From Flavobacteriales bacterium UBA5692 (GTDB taxonomy: Bacteria > Bacteroidota > Bacteroidia > Flavobacteriales_D > Sanyastnellaceae), in contig DIHQ01000073.1 in the NCBI GenBank assembly GCA_002420235.1, forward strand, positions 1-26,185: a stretch of 26,185 nucleotides of DNA, in the 5' to 3' direction. Shown here one piece after another: positions 16,557-25,573 of this stretch. A program made the position numbers and the translations under genes. The notes beneath the pieces were generated by a model that did no database searches, was not told the origin of the DNA, and saw only the letters and a program-made list of their open reading frames with translations. Position 1 is the first letter of the stretch; every line of letters begins with the position of its first letter.

Positions 16557-17753
16557 ATGACAAATCTAACCCTGAGTTTCATCATCCAAGACTATGGGAG
16601 AACCTCAAGGTACTTTTTCTGCGTGGCTCTTCTAGGCACGTTGCTCGCTTCAACTTCCATTAGAGCCCAGCAGCTGCCCCCACAGTTGTTTTCAGGTATG
16701 GAGGGCTACACATTTCTTCCGGATGGAACACCAGTGCCGATATGGGGCTACGGTTGGGTAAGCGATGGATTTATTACCCTTCCCGCCCCCCTGCTTACCT
16801 ATACCGAGGGTGAATCTGTGAATCTAAATTTTACGAATCCTAGTCCTGAAAGCCACACCATCCATTTGCATGGCCTGGATGTCGACCAAGCAAACGATGG
16901 AGTACCCGGAACAAGTTTCTTAGTCACGACCGGCGAAGAGGCTACGTATTCTTTTAATGCCAACCACCCCGGAACCTTTCTCTATCATTGCCATGTAACG
17001 ACGACGTTACACTTGACCATGGGCATGTACGGCATGGTATTGATTACACGACCTGACTTCACTCTACACGATGGAGGGCCATCTTATGCACAAGATATTC
17101 CCCTGCTCTTCAGCGATATAGAGGTTGCTACGAACTTGGATCCAGTCGGCTCTTATCCTTTTCATGAAATCAGACCCGACATCTTCATGATCAACGGCAA
17201 ATCTGGCAGCCAGCTTGAGGCTCCGGAACACATCATTTATTTTGAGCCCGGCCAGCCGCTTGCACTCCGACTCGGATCCATGGCTTACAGTCGCATCGTC
17301 TGTCAATTTCCACCGGAGTTAAATGCCACTTGCTACATGAGCGATGGACGACCAATTCCCGATCCATTTGAGCCAACTACTTTAGAAATTTACCCCGGAG
17401 AAAGATTTACAGTATTGATTGACCCCGACCCCAATTGGGACGGTACGCTACCATGTGAATTTTGGAGCATGGTAGACGAAACCCTCGAATCTGTTGAGGA
17501 CATCTACATTCGAGATGCAATGTTAGGAGTTCCTACACCTACAGCAACCAATGGCATTGGCTATCCAAACCCAACACGAGACCATATTGCATGGGATAAT
17601 GCCCAAGAAATTGAAGTGTGGAATGCATTCGGCGTGAAGCTGCCGGCGGTGCAATTCGAAAACGGCATCTTAGAGGTCTCTGAATGGACGGCCGGAACCT
17701 ATGTAGCGCGTATTGACGGCGGCAGAGCCGTTCGTTTTGTAGTTACCGAATGA
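16557..17753 (+). CDS. Cupredoxin / multicopper-oxidase-like secreted protein with T9SS sorting domain
   Basis: This is a secreted, probably cell-surface copper protein of 398 residues. The export signal is long, with GRTSR followed by YFFCVALLGTLLASTSIRAQ. The first cupredoxin domain (about 45-170) carries HTIHLHG (His100, 103, 105) and YHCHVTTTLHLTMGM (His144, Cys145, His146, His152, Met157). That is a full type 1 ligand set plus half of a trinuclear site. The second domain (about 180-325) has the cupredoxin outline (PGERFTVLIDPD) but no HxH or HCH motif. A T9SS tail follows (about 332-398, from NGIGYPNPTRDHI to GTYVARIDGGRAVRFVVTE). The ATG at 16557 is chosen; the frame opens at a TTG at 16530 inside the opposite gene. 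Its stop overlaps the convergent giant gene by 11 bp. Oxidase activity is doubtful; electron transfer or copper binding is possible. Confidence 0.85.
   Translation: MTNLTLSFIIQDYGRTSRYFFCVALLGTLLASTSIRAQQLPPQLFSGMEGYTFLPDGTPVPIWGYGWVSDGFITLPAPLLTYTEGESVNLNFTNPSPESHTIHLHGLDVDQANDGVPGTSFLVTTGEEATYSFNANHPGTFLYHCHVTTTLHLTMGMYGMVLITRPDFTLHDGGPSYAQDIPLLFSDIEVATNLDPVGSYPFHEIRPDIFMINGKSGSQLEAPEHIIYFEPGQPLALRLGSMAYSRIVCQFPPELNATCYMSDGRPIPDPFEPTTLEIYPGERFTVLIDPDPNWDGTLPCEFWSMVDETLESVEDIYIRDAMLGVPTPTATNGIGYPNPTRDHIAWDNAQEIEVWNAFGVKLPAVQFENGILEVSEWTAGTYVARIDGGRAVRFVVTE
16561..16589 (-). promoter_or_regulatory. Candidate Bacteroidota-type promoter of the Gre-like gene
   Basis: Read on the - strand, TTG (16589-16587), 18 bases, then TAGATTTG (16568-16561) match the known Bacteroidota pattern TTG-N17 to 23-TAnnTTTG. 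The -7 element ends six bases before the ATG at 16554, so the transcript would start at or very near the start codon and may be leaderless. The whole element lies inside the first codons of the divergent + strand gene. The match is exact for the consensus bases, but one site found by eye can be chance. Confidence 0.45.
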
Positions 17754-20700
17754 GGGTCACGTGGCCGCGCCATTGTCGCTGGGCTGGTCGCTGCGCTCGC
17801 GATTCCAATTGAAGCACCCACACATAGGTGTCATTCATTCCGAAAAACGCACTCTCCTGACCACCCTGTCCAATCCAATACTCCTCGGCATCATGAGATT
17901 CCCAAATAAGCTGCCCGTTGCGGTTGAACAAACGCAACCAATAACCATCCACCAATTCTGGGGCAGAAATTTCAGGTCGCCAGCCGTCGTTCACTCCATC
18001 TGAATAGCCATTGCTTGGCGGAGTAAAAGCATTAGGCACAAAAACCTGTAGGTTTTCCTCAACGGCAATCTCCATGCTGGCCTCACCCTCACAGCCATAT
18101 GCATTAACGACCATAACATTCACAGCATATGTCCCGGGATGTTCGTATGTATGTGCTCCATCCCAAATCGTTGAAAGTGTTCCATCGCCAAAATCCCATA
18201 GCGCTTCACCTGCATCCGACAAGTTTTCAAACGACCATGTGCTATTTAAGGGATCAGGGCTTTCAAATGTTCCCGCGTAAGGATTGGATTCGAAATCAAC
18301 CCATGGACTTGGAAAAACTGTGATGCTGTCGTCCAAAATAACAGTGTTTTCGCACCCATAATCGTCAATAATATGCAACATCACCTGATAAGCACCTGGT
18401 TGATTCAAGACCAAAATGGAATCTTCTAAGGATAGGGCTGCAATCGACCCTTCGTGCAATAAACTCAACGTTGGTTGGACTGCTTCATAGGCGAGGTTTA
18501 ATTGCACCTCAAGCGGCCCACAACCCATCATCGGATCGGCACTTAAAAAAGCTGAGGGAAGTGTAAGGGATTCAATAGAGTCTGTCGCCGTATAAGAGCA
18601 TCCCCATGCATTCGTAATTACCGCTTCAACCGAATGCCAACCAAGACTAAGAATGGGTAAAGAAGCCGTGTCACCCATTGACACCAATTCGTCATTCACA
18701 TTCCAATAAACCGCAACCTCTTCATTCGAATCTGAATAGGCCTGAACATTTGCTGGAAAACCACATACGACCTCTTCTTGCAGCGAAATATTCGAATTTG
18801 TTACGGGCCAAACTTCAATTTCTTTGCTCGTAAATCCTGAACAACCATTACCATCCACTGAGCTTAAACCGATGATTGCCGTGCTTACGGTCCCAGATGT
18901 TTCAAAAATGGAATCAAATGTTTCCTCATTGCTGACCTGCACTCCATTCAATAACCACTCCCATTGTGAATCCTCATCGAAACCCTCAATAGAGAGGGTG
19001 AGATGCAAGGGACTACAACCTTCATCAACATCTGATACAATGTCAAATGAAGGTTCATCATAAATAGTCACTGACCAAAACGCACTTGAGCCACATCCTA
19101 ATTCGGTATCGAATGCGAACACCTCAAATTCAGATGTACCCGCCTCGGTAGCCGAGAAGAATAAAGAATCCGAATAAACGGATTGATCATTCCAATTCCA
19201 TGCCACCGCGTTAGCATTGATAGCATTGACAGCCAATAAAAGTTCAGACTCTACACATCCTGATGAGGCTGTGCCTGAAAAATCCAATTCAGGACCTGGT
19301 ATGACGTCAACGAGTAAGGTATCGCTTGTTACACATGAACCGGTTCCTGCCGTAACCATGAAATTATGTGTTCCAACCCCCAATTCCGAAAGATCAATGA
19401 GGCCCATAGTTGCATTCAACACAGCAGTTATGGGTGCATTAATCGTTGACCAAATCACATCCACCGAACCATCTACAACCGCAAGCTCGATTACATCATT
19501 GGATGCACAAACCGCGGTATCCGAACCCGCTTGAACTTGATACGGCACTTCCACGATAAGCGCTATGGTATCAAGAGTGCTGCACCCCTCTACCGGTACA
19601 AATTCGCAAAGCACTTCATACGATCCGGGATCCAATGATTCCGGGTGAAGGTGATGTAGTGAATCAATAGCATTACCGGCGTTTCCAATTCCCGTGTAAT
19701 TCCATGACCCCGGCTCCAAAGACGCTGCATAAATTGATAAATCAATGGGCACGGCTTGGTTACAAACGGTTAAAGATGACCCGACATCTACTTGCGCTTG
19801 TTCAAGGACCTCCACACTCCAATCAAGTGAAGCAAAACAGCCCCAGTCGTCAATAGCGTTGACCAAAACACTGTGCGTACCAGCGCTAGGCCATAGAACA
19901 CTCAGGACGGTGGTGTCACCTGGTACGGCAACATCATCGATTGACCATTCGAGCTGAAGAGGCAAATCCGTTGCAACTGTGGCAACTTCGAGAATAAGCA
20001 AAGAATCGGGACAAACGTCATTCGAAGAAATTACCGAGACTTCGGGTTTCGCATGCACCTCCAATTCAATATCTGATGAAATCGTGCACACTTCACCTGT
20101 ATGAGTGAAGACATAGGCATATTCGCCTGGTGAGACTAGATTCAAATCCACGGCATCTGGAGCTTCAGGACTTATTCCAGACCCCTCCCAAAATCCAATC
20201 AAATCAATTGGTGTTGGAAGGTATTCTAAGCCTTGATTCTCACAAGTGTGAATTTTTGAACCCAAGTCAAAGTCAATCGGTTCAACAATTTCTACTGGAA
20301 GTGTTGCTTCATTTTCACATCCTGATTCATCAACAACCGCGTACGTCAAAACATGCGTTCCTGCTGCAGTGTCAGAGGAATTGAAAAGACCTGTTTCTAC
20401 GCCAGTGCCCGACCAGACTCCATTATCCGGAATTACCACCGGAAGTTCCACAGCCCCTTCATTGGCACAAACAGCCCATGACGGCGGAAGGTGGATATCC
20501 GGAAGCTCCTGAACGTCCCATTGCAATTCAGCCGTGACTTCGCACCCCAAGGAATCTGTAACGACCACCGATGCCGATACCGGACCGGGAACACTCCACG
20601 GTCCCGAACTCAATTCCCATGGGGCATCACCACCTAATGTGAAAGGCGCATCCCATGTAAAACTGTACGCGCCATAATCTGATGTCCCTTCAACCGCCAC

Positions 20701-23160
20701 AAAGCCAAAAGCTGTGTCTCCTGCGCATATCACTTGAGCTTCGGAAGTAATAAGAATGGGTAAAGCTGTTACTTCGATGGTCATACTGTCAACGACCAAG
20801 CATGATTCCTCACCTAATGAGTACGTAAGTGCGTGCATCCCGACACCAGATGAAATCGGATCAAAGATTCCTTGCCCCTCGACTGACCCAACACCTCCTG
20901 CCCACGTGCCGCCAGCGGGCTCAAATCCCACCATTTCAAATGACTGTGCATTTGCACATACAGACATAGATGGTCCGGCAGAAATAAAAGGAGGAGCCAA
21001 AACCTCCATTAACGCTGTATCTGAATTTATACAACCCAAGGCACTTGTAACTGTGTACACCAGTTCAATCTGTCCCTCACCAATCTCCATTGGATTGAAG
21101 ATATTGGTCCCTTGGCTTACACCAGGTCCACTCCACTCACCTGACTGGCCATCGACAGAAGGCAATGCAGTGTCAAAATTTTGATTGCAGGTAGGCTCTA
21201 AAATAGGCGCAACGGCATCTGGAAGTGAAACAGGAGAGACGACCGCGATAGCATTATCAGTGCATCCAGCGTCATCTGTCACAACCAATTCAATGGTCTC
21301 CAATGATACACTGGCATCGGCTATGAAAAACGTCGATCCACTCGAATCAAACTCCACTTGGCTAGACCACGCATACACATAATCACTCGAAGCTGCGACT
21401 GCGCCTCCTCCAATAAATGCCTCCAGCCATACAGTGTCTCCATCGCAGGCGATGCTCCCTTCTGTCGAAAGGATCGCCGTCGGGTTTTCAAGAATCTCCC
21501 AAACTACAGTGTCCGATGTTGCACACGAACCTTCACCTAAGTGGTACACCAAATCAAACTGACCCGGAGCTAATTCTGCAATGTCTATTACACCCATGTA
21601 ACCGTTGGTGACGCCCGGTCCGGTCCAATAACCGCCTTCCTCAGCAATTTCCAAAGTAGCCAACTCCGTGCTTCCACATAATGCGGTATCAGCACCAGCT
21701 GAAACCAAAACAGGCATTTCGACCTGAAGCAAAATAGAGTCAAAAGATTGACACCCGTAGGAATCTTCGTAGGTATAAATCACTTCGTGCTCACCCAGCC
21801 CAAAAGCACCTGGCACCCATTGGTCCAAAACGGTTCCATCGACAGAAGTCCACCAACCACCTTCGGGTAAAACCGCGGGAAAATCTTCCTCAATCAATTG
21901 ATCACAGCCTGCCCACGTTGCTGGCGCTTCAATAGAAGGCAATGGGACAACTTCAATTACGTGAGCGACGGTATCAGTACACCCATAGTTGGGAAGCCAT
22001 TCGGGATAAGGATCGAAGGCTAACACAGCCTCTACGGTATAAAATCCAGGTAAGTCCTCTCCATCCCATATGAAATCAGTTGACGTCGAAGAGGAAGCCG
22101 TAGATATCCATGAGGTGTCCGCAGGAACGCTATCAACAAGCCATTCAACAGAGGTGTCCCAACCATACGATGCTATGTCGGCCTGCAGATCAACAGGGTT
22201 TCCAGCGCAAGCCAATTCCTCTGCTGCAATAGATACCGAAGGCACAAAGAAGCCATAAGCATTGAATCCAGCACTGGAATAACACTGTTTACCTCCGTGA
22301 TTCACCGTGGTGTTGACAGATCCTGTCACCTGGGACCCAACAGTGTAACGCGCCGTGGAGTCGCTAAGCTGACCACCTTGTATCAGCTCCGAATTTGAAC
22401 TCCACGTGAATACCCCATCGCCGTCGGCAACGAAGTCCACATAGGAACCCAAGCAGTACCAAGAGTGCGATGAGCTTACTGACAATGCCGGGGTCGGGTA
22501 AACCGTCACCAGAACCGTATCGGCATTCGTACCGCACGAATTGGATGCCCACGCTACTACTTCATTGAATCCAGAATTTTCGAAAGATTGGACTAGCGGA
22601 GCTGGGAAGCTTAAGGTATCCCAAGTTTCATTTGCTCCCCAAGCGAAGGCCGTTAACGCCGTGTTCCCTGGATTGACAAGTACCTGCACGATTCCTTCTT
22701 CTCCGGCACACAATTCCGGCACTTCAGAAATCATGACTTCAGGAGTACCCGCAACAACAAAAGATGCAACACTTGAAGTCCCCGAGCATCCAAAGCCTGC
22801 TGTATCCACAGCGGTCAATTCAAATTGATAAACACCCGATTCAAGAAATTGAATGGTCGGGGATTCAGATGCAGCAGAGGTCCCAGCGGTCCAAGTAAAG
22901 TCTCCACCAGATACCTGCCAATAAAATGAACAGCCCGCTGCAGCTGAATCTGTCAACAAATGATTCAAAGAAGTGGTAAACGGGGCACAACCCGTCTCAT
23001 CAGCAACTTCCACTTCAAACCCTAGGCTAAGCGGGTGGCATTCGCACGTCTCGAGGCAGTCTTGGGCGCTCAAAGTCCAAATGCTAAATGATCCGACCAA
23101 GCTTAAAGTCATGAATAGCAATCGCCCGAAAACCAGCAAAGTATTTAAATTTCTATTCAT
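17743..23160 (-). CDS. Giant secreted Ig/PKD-repeat protein with gliding-motility type (CHU_C) C-terminal domain
   Basis: This 1805-residue protein is probably exported by the T9SS and attached to the cell surface as an adhesin-like filament. It has a signal peptide (MNRNLNTLLVFGRLLFMTLSLVGSF, cut near LSAQ). About 1600 residues of Ig-like repeats of 70-100 residues follow, many with the pattern CxN...GxWxGxGV...G.H.LTY...C, two cysteines per unit. A canonical PKD domain (about 1622-1705, ALWDFGDGT and HTYEHPGTYAV) and a CHU_C type B sorting domain (last 100 residues, FVPNAFTPPSNGYSDGVND) complete it. The repeats resemble SprB-like proteins of gliding flavobacteria but are shorter. The open frame reaches a TTG at 23262; an ATG at 23250 after GGAGGG is an alternative start that would add 30 residues. 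The gene stands alone, and its end overlaps the convergent copper-protein gene. Ligand unknown. Confidence 0.88.
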   Translation of the reverse strand: MNRNLNTLLVFGRLLFMTLSLVGSFSIWTLSAQDCLETCECHPLSLGFEVEVADETGCAPFTTSLNHLLTDSAAAGCSFYWQVSGGDFTWTAGTSAASESPTIQFLESGVYQFELTAVDTAGFGCSGTSSVASFVVAGTPEVMISEVPELCAGEEGIVQVLVNPGNTALTAFAWGANETWDTLSFPAPLVQSFENSGFNEVVAWASNSCGTNADTVLVTVYPTPALSVSSSHSWYCLGSYVDFVADGDGVFTWSSNSELIQGGQLSDSTARYTVGSQVTGSVNTTVNHGGKQCYSSAGFNAYGFFVPSVSIAAEELACAGNPVDLQADIASYGWDTSVEWLVDSVPADTSWISTASSSTSTDFIWDGEDLPGFYTVEAVLAFDPYPEWLPNYGCTDTVAHVIEVVPLPSIEAPATWAGCDQLIEEDFPAVLPEGGWWTSVDGTVLDQWVPGAFGLGEHEVIYTYEDSYGCQSFDSILLQVEMPVLVSAGADTALCGSTELATLEIAEEGGYWTGPGVTNGYMGVIDIAELAPGQFDLVYHLGEGSCATSDTVVWEILENPTAILSTEGSIACDGDTVWLEAFIGGGAVAASSDYVYAWSSQVEFDSSGSTFFIADASVSLETIELVVTDDAGCTDNAIAVVSPVSLPDAVAPILEPTCNQNFDTALPSVDGQSGEWSGPGVSQGTNIFNPMEIGEGQIELVYTVTSALGCINSDTALMEVLAPPFISAGPSMSVCANAQSFEMVGFEPAGGTWAGGVGSVEGQGIFDPISSGVGMHALTYSLGEESCLVVDSMTIEVTALPILITSEAQVICAGDTAFGFVAVEGTSDYGAYSFTWDAPFTLGGDAPWELSSGPWSVPGPVSASVVVTDSLGCEVTAELQWDVQELPDIHLPPSWAVCANEGAVELPVVIPDNGVWSGTGVETGLFNSSDTAAGTHVLTYAVVDESGCENEATLPVEIVEPIDFDLGSKIHTCENQGLEYLPTPIDLIGFWEGSGISPEAPDAVDLNLVSPGEYAYVFTHTGEVCTISSDIELEVHAKPEVSVISSNDVCPDSLLILEVATVATDLPLQLEWSIDDVAVPGDTTVLSVLWPSAGTHSVLVNAIDDWGCFASLDWSVEVLEQAQVDVGSSLTVCNQAVPIDLSIYAASLEPGSWNYTGIGNAGNAIDSLHHLHPESLDPGSYEVLCEFVPVEGCSTLDTIALIVEVPYQVQAGSDTAVCASNDVIELAVVDGSVDVIWSTINAPITAVLNATMGLIDLSELGVGTHNFMVTAGTGSCVTSDTLLVDVIPGPELDFSGTASSGCVESELLLAVNAINANAVAWNWNDQSVYSDSLFFSATEAGTSEFEVFAFDTELGCGSSAFWSVTIYDEPSFDIVSDVDEGCSPLHLTLSIEGFDEDSQWEWLLNGVQVSNEETFDSIFETSGTVSTAIIGLSSVDGNGCSGFTSKEIEVWPVTNSNISLQEEVVCGFPANVQAYSDSNEEVAVYWNVNDELVSMGDTASLPILSLGWHSVEAVITNAWGCSYTATDSIESLTLPSAFLSADPMMGCGPLEVQLNLAYEAVQPTLSLLHEGSIAALSLEDSILVLNQPGAYQVMLHIIDDYGCENTVILDDSITVFPSPWVDFESNPYAGTFESPDPLNSTWSFENLSDAGEALWDFGDGTLSTIWDGAHTYEHPGTYAVNVMVVNAYGCEGEASMEIAVEENLQVFVPNAFTPPSNGYSDGVNDGWRPEISAPELVDGYWLRLFNRNGQLIWESHDAEEYWIGQGGQESAFFGMNDTYVWVLQLESRAQRPAQRQWRGHVTLIR

Positions 23161-23360
23161 GCACTTGTTTATACGGCAATCATGAACAAAACGTTTCATC
23201 GGATACGAACATTCATTCAATAAAAAATTTGACCTAAATGATTCGTCCATCATACCCTCCAAAAAGCAGCCTGAATCGGAACCTGATCAAATTGCGTTGA
23301 GGTTAGGACAAAAATTCCCGCAAACCTCAAAAACATCGAAAAACCGTATTCAAGGATTAA

Positions 23361-24863
23361 TCACATCCACCGTCGATTGCTTGACTCAACCCTAAAGAGG
23401 ATTAAGTCGCGCAATTGAGTAGCTATTTTCTTCGGAATATAACGGGCCACAACTGGGCCAGCTGCCGTGTAAATGCGAGCATGGGCCAACCCCCGTCGAC
23501 GCATAAACCAACTCTCAGTGATTACGACTCGCTGCGCTTTTCTCAGCTCGGTTCGAATGCGCTTTTTTCGAAGCCAACCCGTGCGCATCAGCAGCTGCTC
23601 GTCAGATACAGTCAGCTGGACACCTCGGTATTGATAAATCGCTGCCAATAGCAACCACATGCCCCAAATACATCCGATAAATTGCATCCAATGTGTACCC
23701 CAAACCAACACCGCAGTCAATAAGGCAAACCTAAAAATCAGCATGCGAATCAGGAAAATAGGGTGTGGCCGAATCGTCTCTATCCTCCCAGAAATCGGAG
23801 GAAAGAGCATGGAATTCAACCGTCCGACGTGATCCTGCTCCAAACCCGGGATTGCCATACTGACAGATCCCTGAGATGCATCTGACTGAGCCCGAGCTTG
23901 GTGAATTCTGAACGTTTCAAAACCCACAAAACGTTGAAGCAGACTGCTGTTGCCTTCGAGCATTTGTACTTTATGAAGTGGGATTTTAAACTCAAACTTT
24001 TTGAGCAGCCCTCCTCTCAATTCCAACCCTTCATCTTTAGCACAAACCTGCAGATTGTAGTAGCGCAACACAGCAGCAACGAGCGAAAAGAGAATACCAA
24101 TGAAGACAATGCCAACAGCGAAAAATGGAATTAAAAGTACCCAAAAGAATTTCAATACGACCCACGTAAACATGGGGACATCAGAGAGCCAGCTAATCAA
24201 AATACCTTCAAGCGGTTCTGCAAATGCAACGGCTGAACCGAAAACAATGAGGGCATTGCGCAAGTGATTTTGCGTCAAGCCAACCTTGAACAACCGACCC
24301 CAAGAAAGAGAAATCAAGTGCTCGACATCTGTGATGTCATCATTTTCGTTTTCAACCACATCACTTCTTACTCCTCCAGAGGACAAGACTGCCTTCAGAA
24401 TCTGGGCGTCCTTCGCTTTAAGTGCTGCAATCTCTACTTCCGCGCCACTCGTCCCTGCCGTATCCACTTTGAGGCTCATCACATCAAATGCTTGTTGCCA
24501 AATTGATTGCTCAATATTGACCATTTGGATGCGCTCAAAAGCAATATTTATGCGCTCTCGTTCTAAGACTCCACGACGAATAATCAAAGCATTATCGGTA
24601 ATCTGGAACGTAAACATCCAATACTGCAACAGGGCACTCAAGCAAGCAACAAAGAAAATTACTAATCCAATCCACTCACCGTAAGCCCGAATATTATCGG
24701 AAACAGCAGCGCCGGCCAAAACAGGCCAGAAACCGCGAATAAACATCCAGGAGTATTTAACAACGTATTGCAGAACGCCCGTTGGGTGCTGTCGCCGGGC
24801 TGAGAATTGAATTGATTCAAGCTGCAGCTCCTCATCAATGCTATAATTGGCTGACTCGTTCAT
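23361..24863 (-). CDS. Membrane protein with three bacterial PH domains (YdbT-like)
   Basis: This 500-residue inner-membrane protein has paired transmembrane helices, each followed by a bacterial PH (bPH_2) domain. The first pair is near 35-85 (WIGLVIFFVACLSALLQYW), then a PH domain (TDNALIIRRGVLERERINIAF, IQMVNIEQSIWQQAFDV). The second pair is near 200-265 with a PH domain (KDEGLELRGGLLKKFEFKI). The third is near 375-410 with a PH domain (VSDEQLLMRTGWLRKKRIRTEL). Length and three-fold layout match Bacillus subtilis YdbT (about 490 residues), which with YdbS has been linked to protection against an antimicrobial peptide. The ATG at 24863 overlaps the upstream gene by 23 bp, so the pair is an operon and probably a complex. 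The C-terminal end (ESSNRRWM) is ordinary. Role in this organism is unknown. Confidence 0.88.
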   Translation of the reverse strand: MNESANYSIDEELQLESIQFSARRQHPTGVLQYVVKYSWMFIRGFWPVLAGAAVSDNIRAYGEWIGLVIFFVACLSALLQYWMFTFQITDNALIIRRGVLERERINIAFERIQMVNIEQSIWQQAFDVMSLKVDTAGTSGAEVEIAALKAKDAQILKAVLSSGGVRSDVVENENDDITDVEHLISLSWGRLFKVGLTQNHLRNALIVFGSAVAFAEPLEGILISWLSDVPMFTWVVLKFFWVLLIPFFAVGIVFIGILFSLVAAVLRYYNLQVCAKDEGLELRGGLLKKFEFKIPLHKVQMLEGNSSLLQRFVGFETFRIHQARAQSDASQGSVSMAIPGLEQDHVGRLNSMLFPPISGRIETIRPHPIFLIRMLIFRFALLTAVLVWGTHWMQFIGCIWGMWLLLAAIYQYRGVQLTVSDEQLLMRTGWLRKKRIRTELRKAQRVVITESWFMRRRGLAHARIYTAAGPVVARYIPKKIATQLRDLILFRVESSNRRWM

Positions 24864-25365
24864 CCAATTGTTGCCTCAGGCGTTTAGCCCGCTCCACATC
24901 CATACCTGGTACACTAAGGTTGGCCCCTGAGTGACCTGCGGTATACAATTTCAAAGTGCATACACTGAAAACACGGGCCACAGGACCTTGAGCAATCTCA
25001 CTGTGCTGAATGCGGTTAAATGGAACGGTCACAGTTTCTCGTTTGAAAAAGCCCGATCTGTAGCTCAAATCATGTTCGCGCACAACCACCCCTCGCATCG
25101 GGAAGCCTTTTATCTCCTCGATAGCCCAAATTGAACCAAAAGCAACTACTGTGCCCAAAGCCACCCACACCCTCCATCCAAATCTGCCCTCCTGCCACCA
25201 CTCAAAACACATCAAAACTCCCATAGCGGCAAAAACAAAAAGCATGACAACAAAATAGACCGCCGCTCGCAGGGTCCTATACCTCCTTGGCAACCCTTCG
25301 AACTCTCCTTCTACCAGAGAAGGCAAAGAGTTAATTTGCACGGAATCATTTGAAAACAGAGACAT
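24841..25365 (-). CDS. Small membrane protein with one bacterial PH domain (YdbS-like)
   Basis: This 174-residue protein has two transmembrane helices (about 34-56, AAVYFVVMLFVFAAMGVLMCF; about 64-84, FGWRVWVALGTVVAFGSIWAI) followed by a bPH_2 domain. The domain has VVREHDLSYRSGFFKRETVTV and FNRIQHSEIAQGPVARVFSV, then LKLYTAGHSGANLSVPGM. This matches YdbS, the usual partner of YdbT, and the two genes overlap by 23 bp with this one first. The ATG at 25365 gives a short hydrophilic cytoplasmic N-terminus. I find no convincing promoter motif in the 208-base gap upstream, although transcription must start there or in the SulP gene beyond it. Family assignment is good; function here is inferred only by analogy. 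Confidence 0.87.
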   Translation of the reverse strand: MSLFSNDSVQINSLPSLVEGEFEGLPRRYRTLRAAVYFVVMLFVFAAMGVLMCFEWWQEGRFGWRVWVALGTVVAFGSIWAIEEIKGFPMRGVVVREHDLSYRSGFFKRETVTVPFNRIQHSEIAQGPVARVFSVCTLKLYTAGHSGANLSVPGMDVERAKRLRQQLDERVSQL

Positions 25366-25573
25366 CGACTTATGACGTTCAATTTAAGTGAATTGGAGCA
25401 ATTCATCTCTTTGGGATTCTCCTAATGTTAATTCGATGGTAATGCGTTACCCTAACTTATCCAAATTGATGTCCGTCCAAGGATTACAAACGAAATCCGA
25501 ATTAAAAACACAGACAAACGCAAACTTCTTTTCTGGCTAGATCAAAACTTTTAATCATAGTCAAGAACCGGTT

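Noticed and set aside
16108..16563. 3-oxoacyl-ACP synthase label for the Gre-like protein
   Set aside because: At about 150 residues with no Cys-His-His catalytic set, it cannot be a ketoacyl synthase; the C-terminal half looks like Gre.
23299..23328. GAGGTT/AACCTC inverted repeat after the ydbT-like gene as terminator
   Set aside because: The loop is 18 bases and no T-run follows on the - strand; chance pairing is as likely.
25366..25573. Possible small gene or RNA between the SulP and PH-domain genes
   Set aside because: No convincing open frame, hairpin with T-run or conserved RNA pattern was visible.
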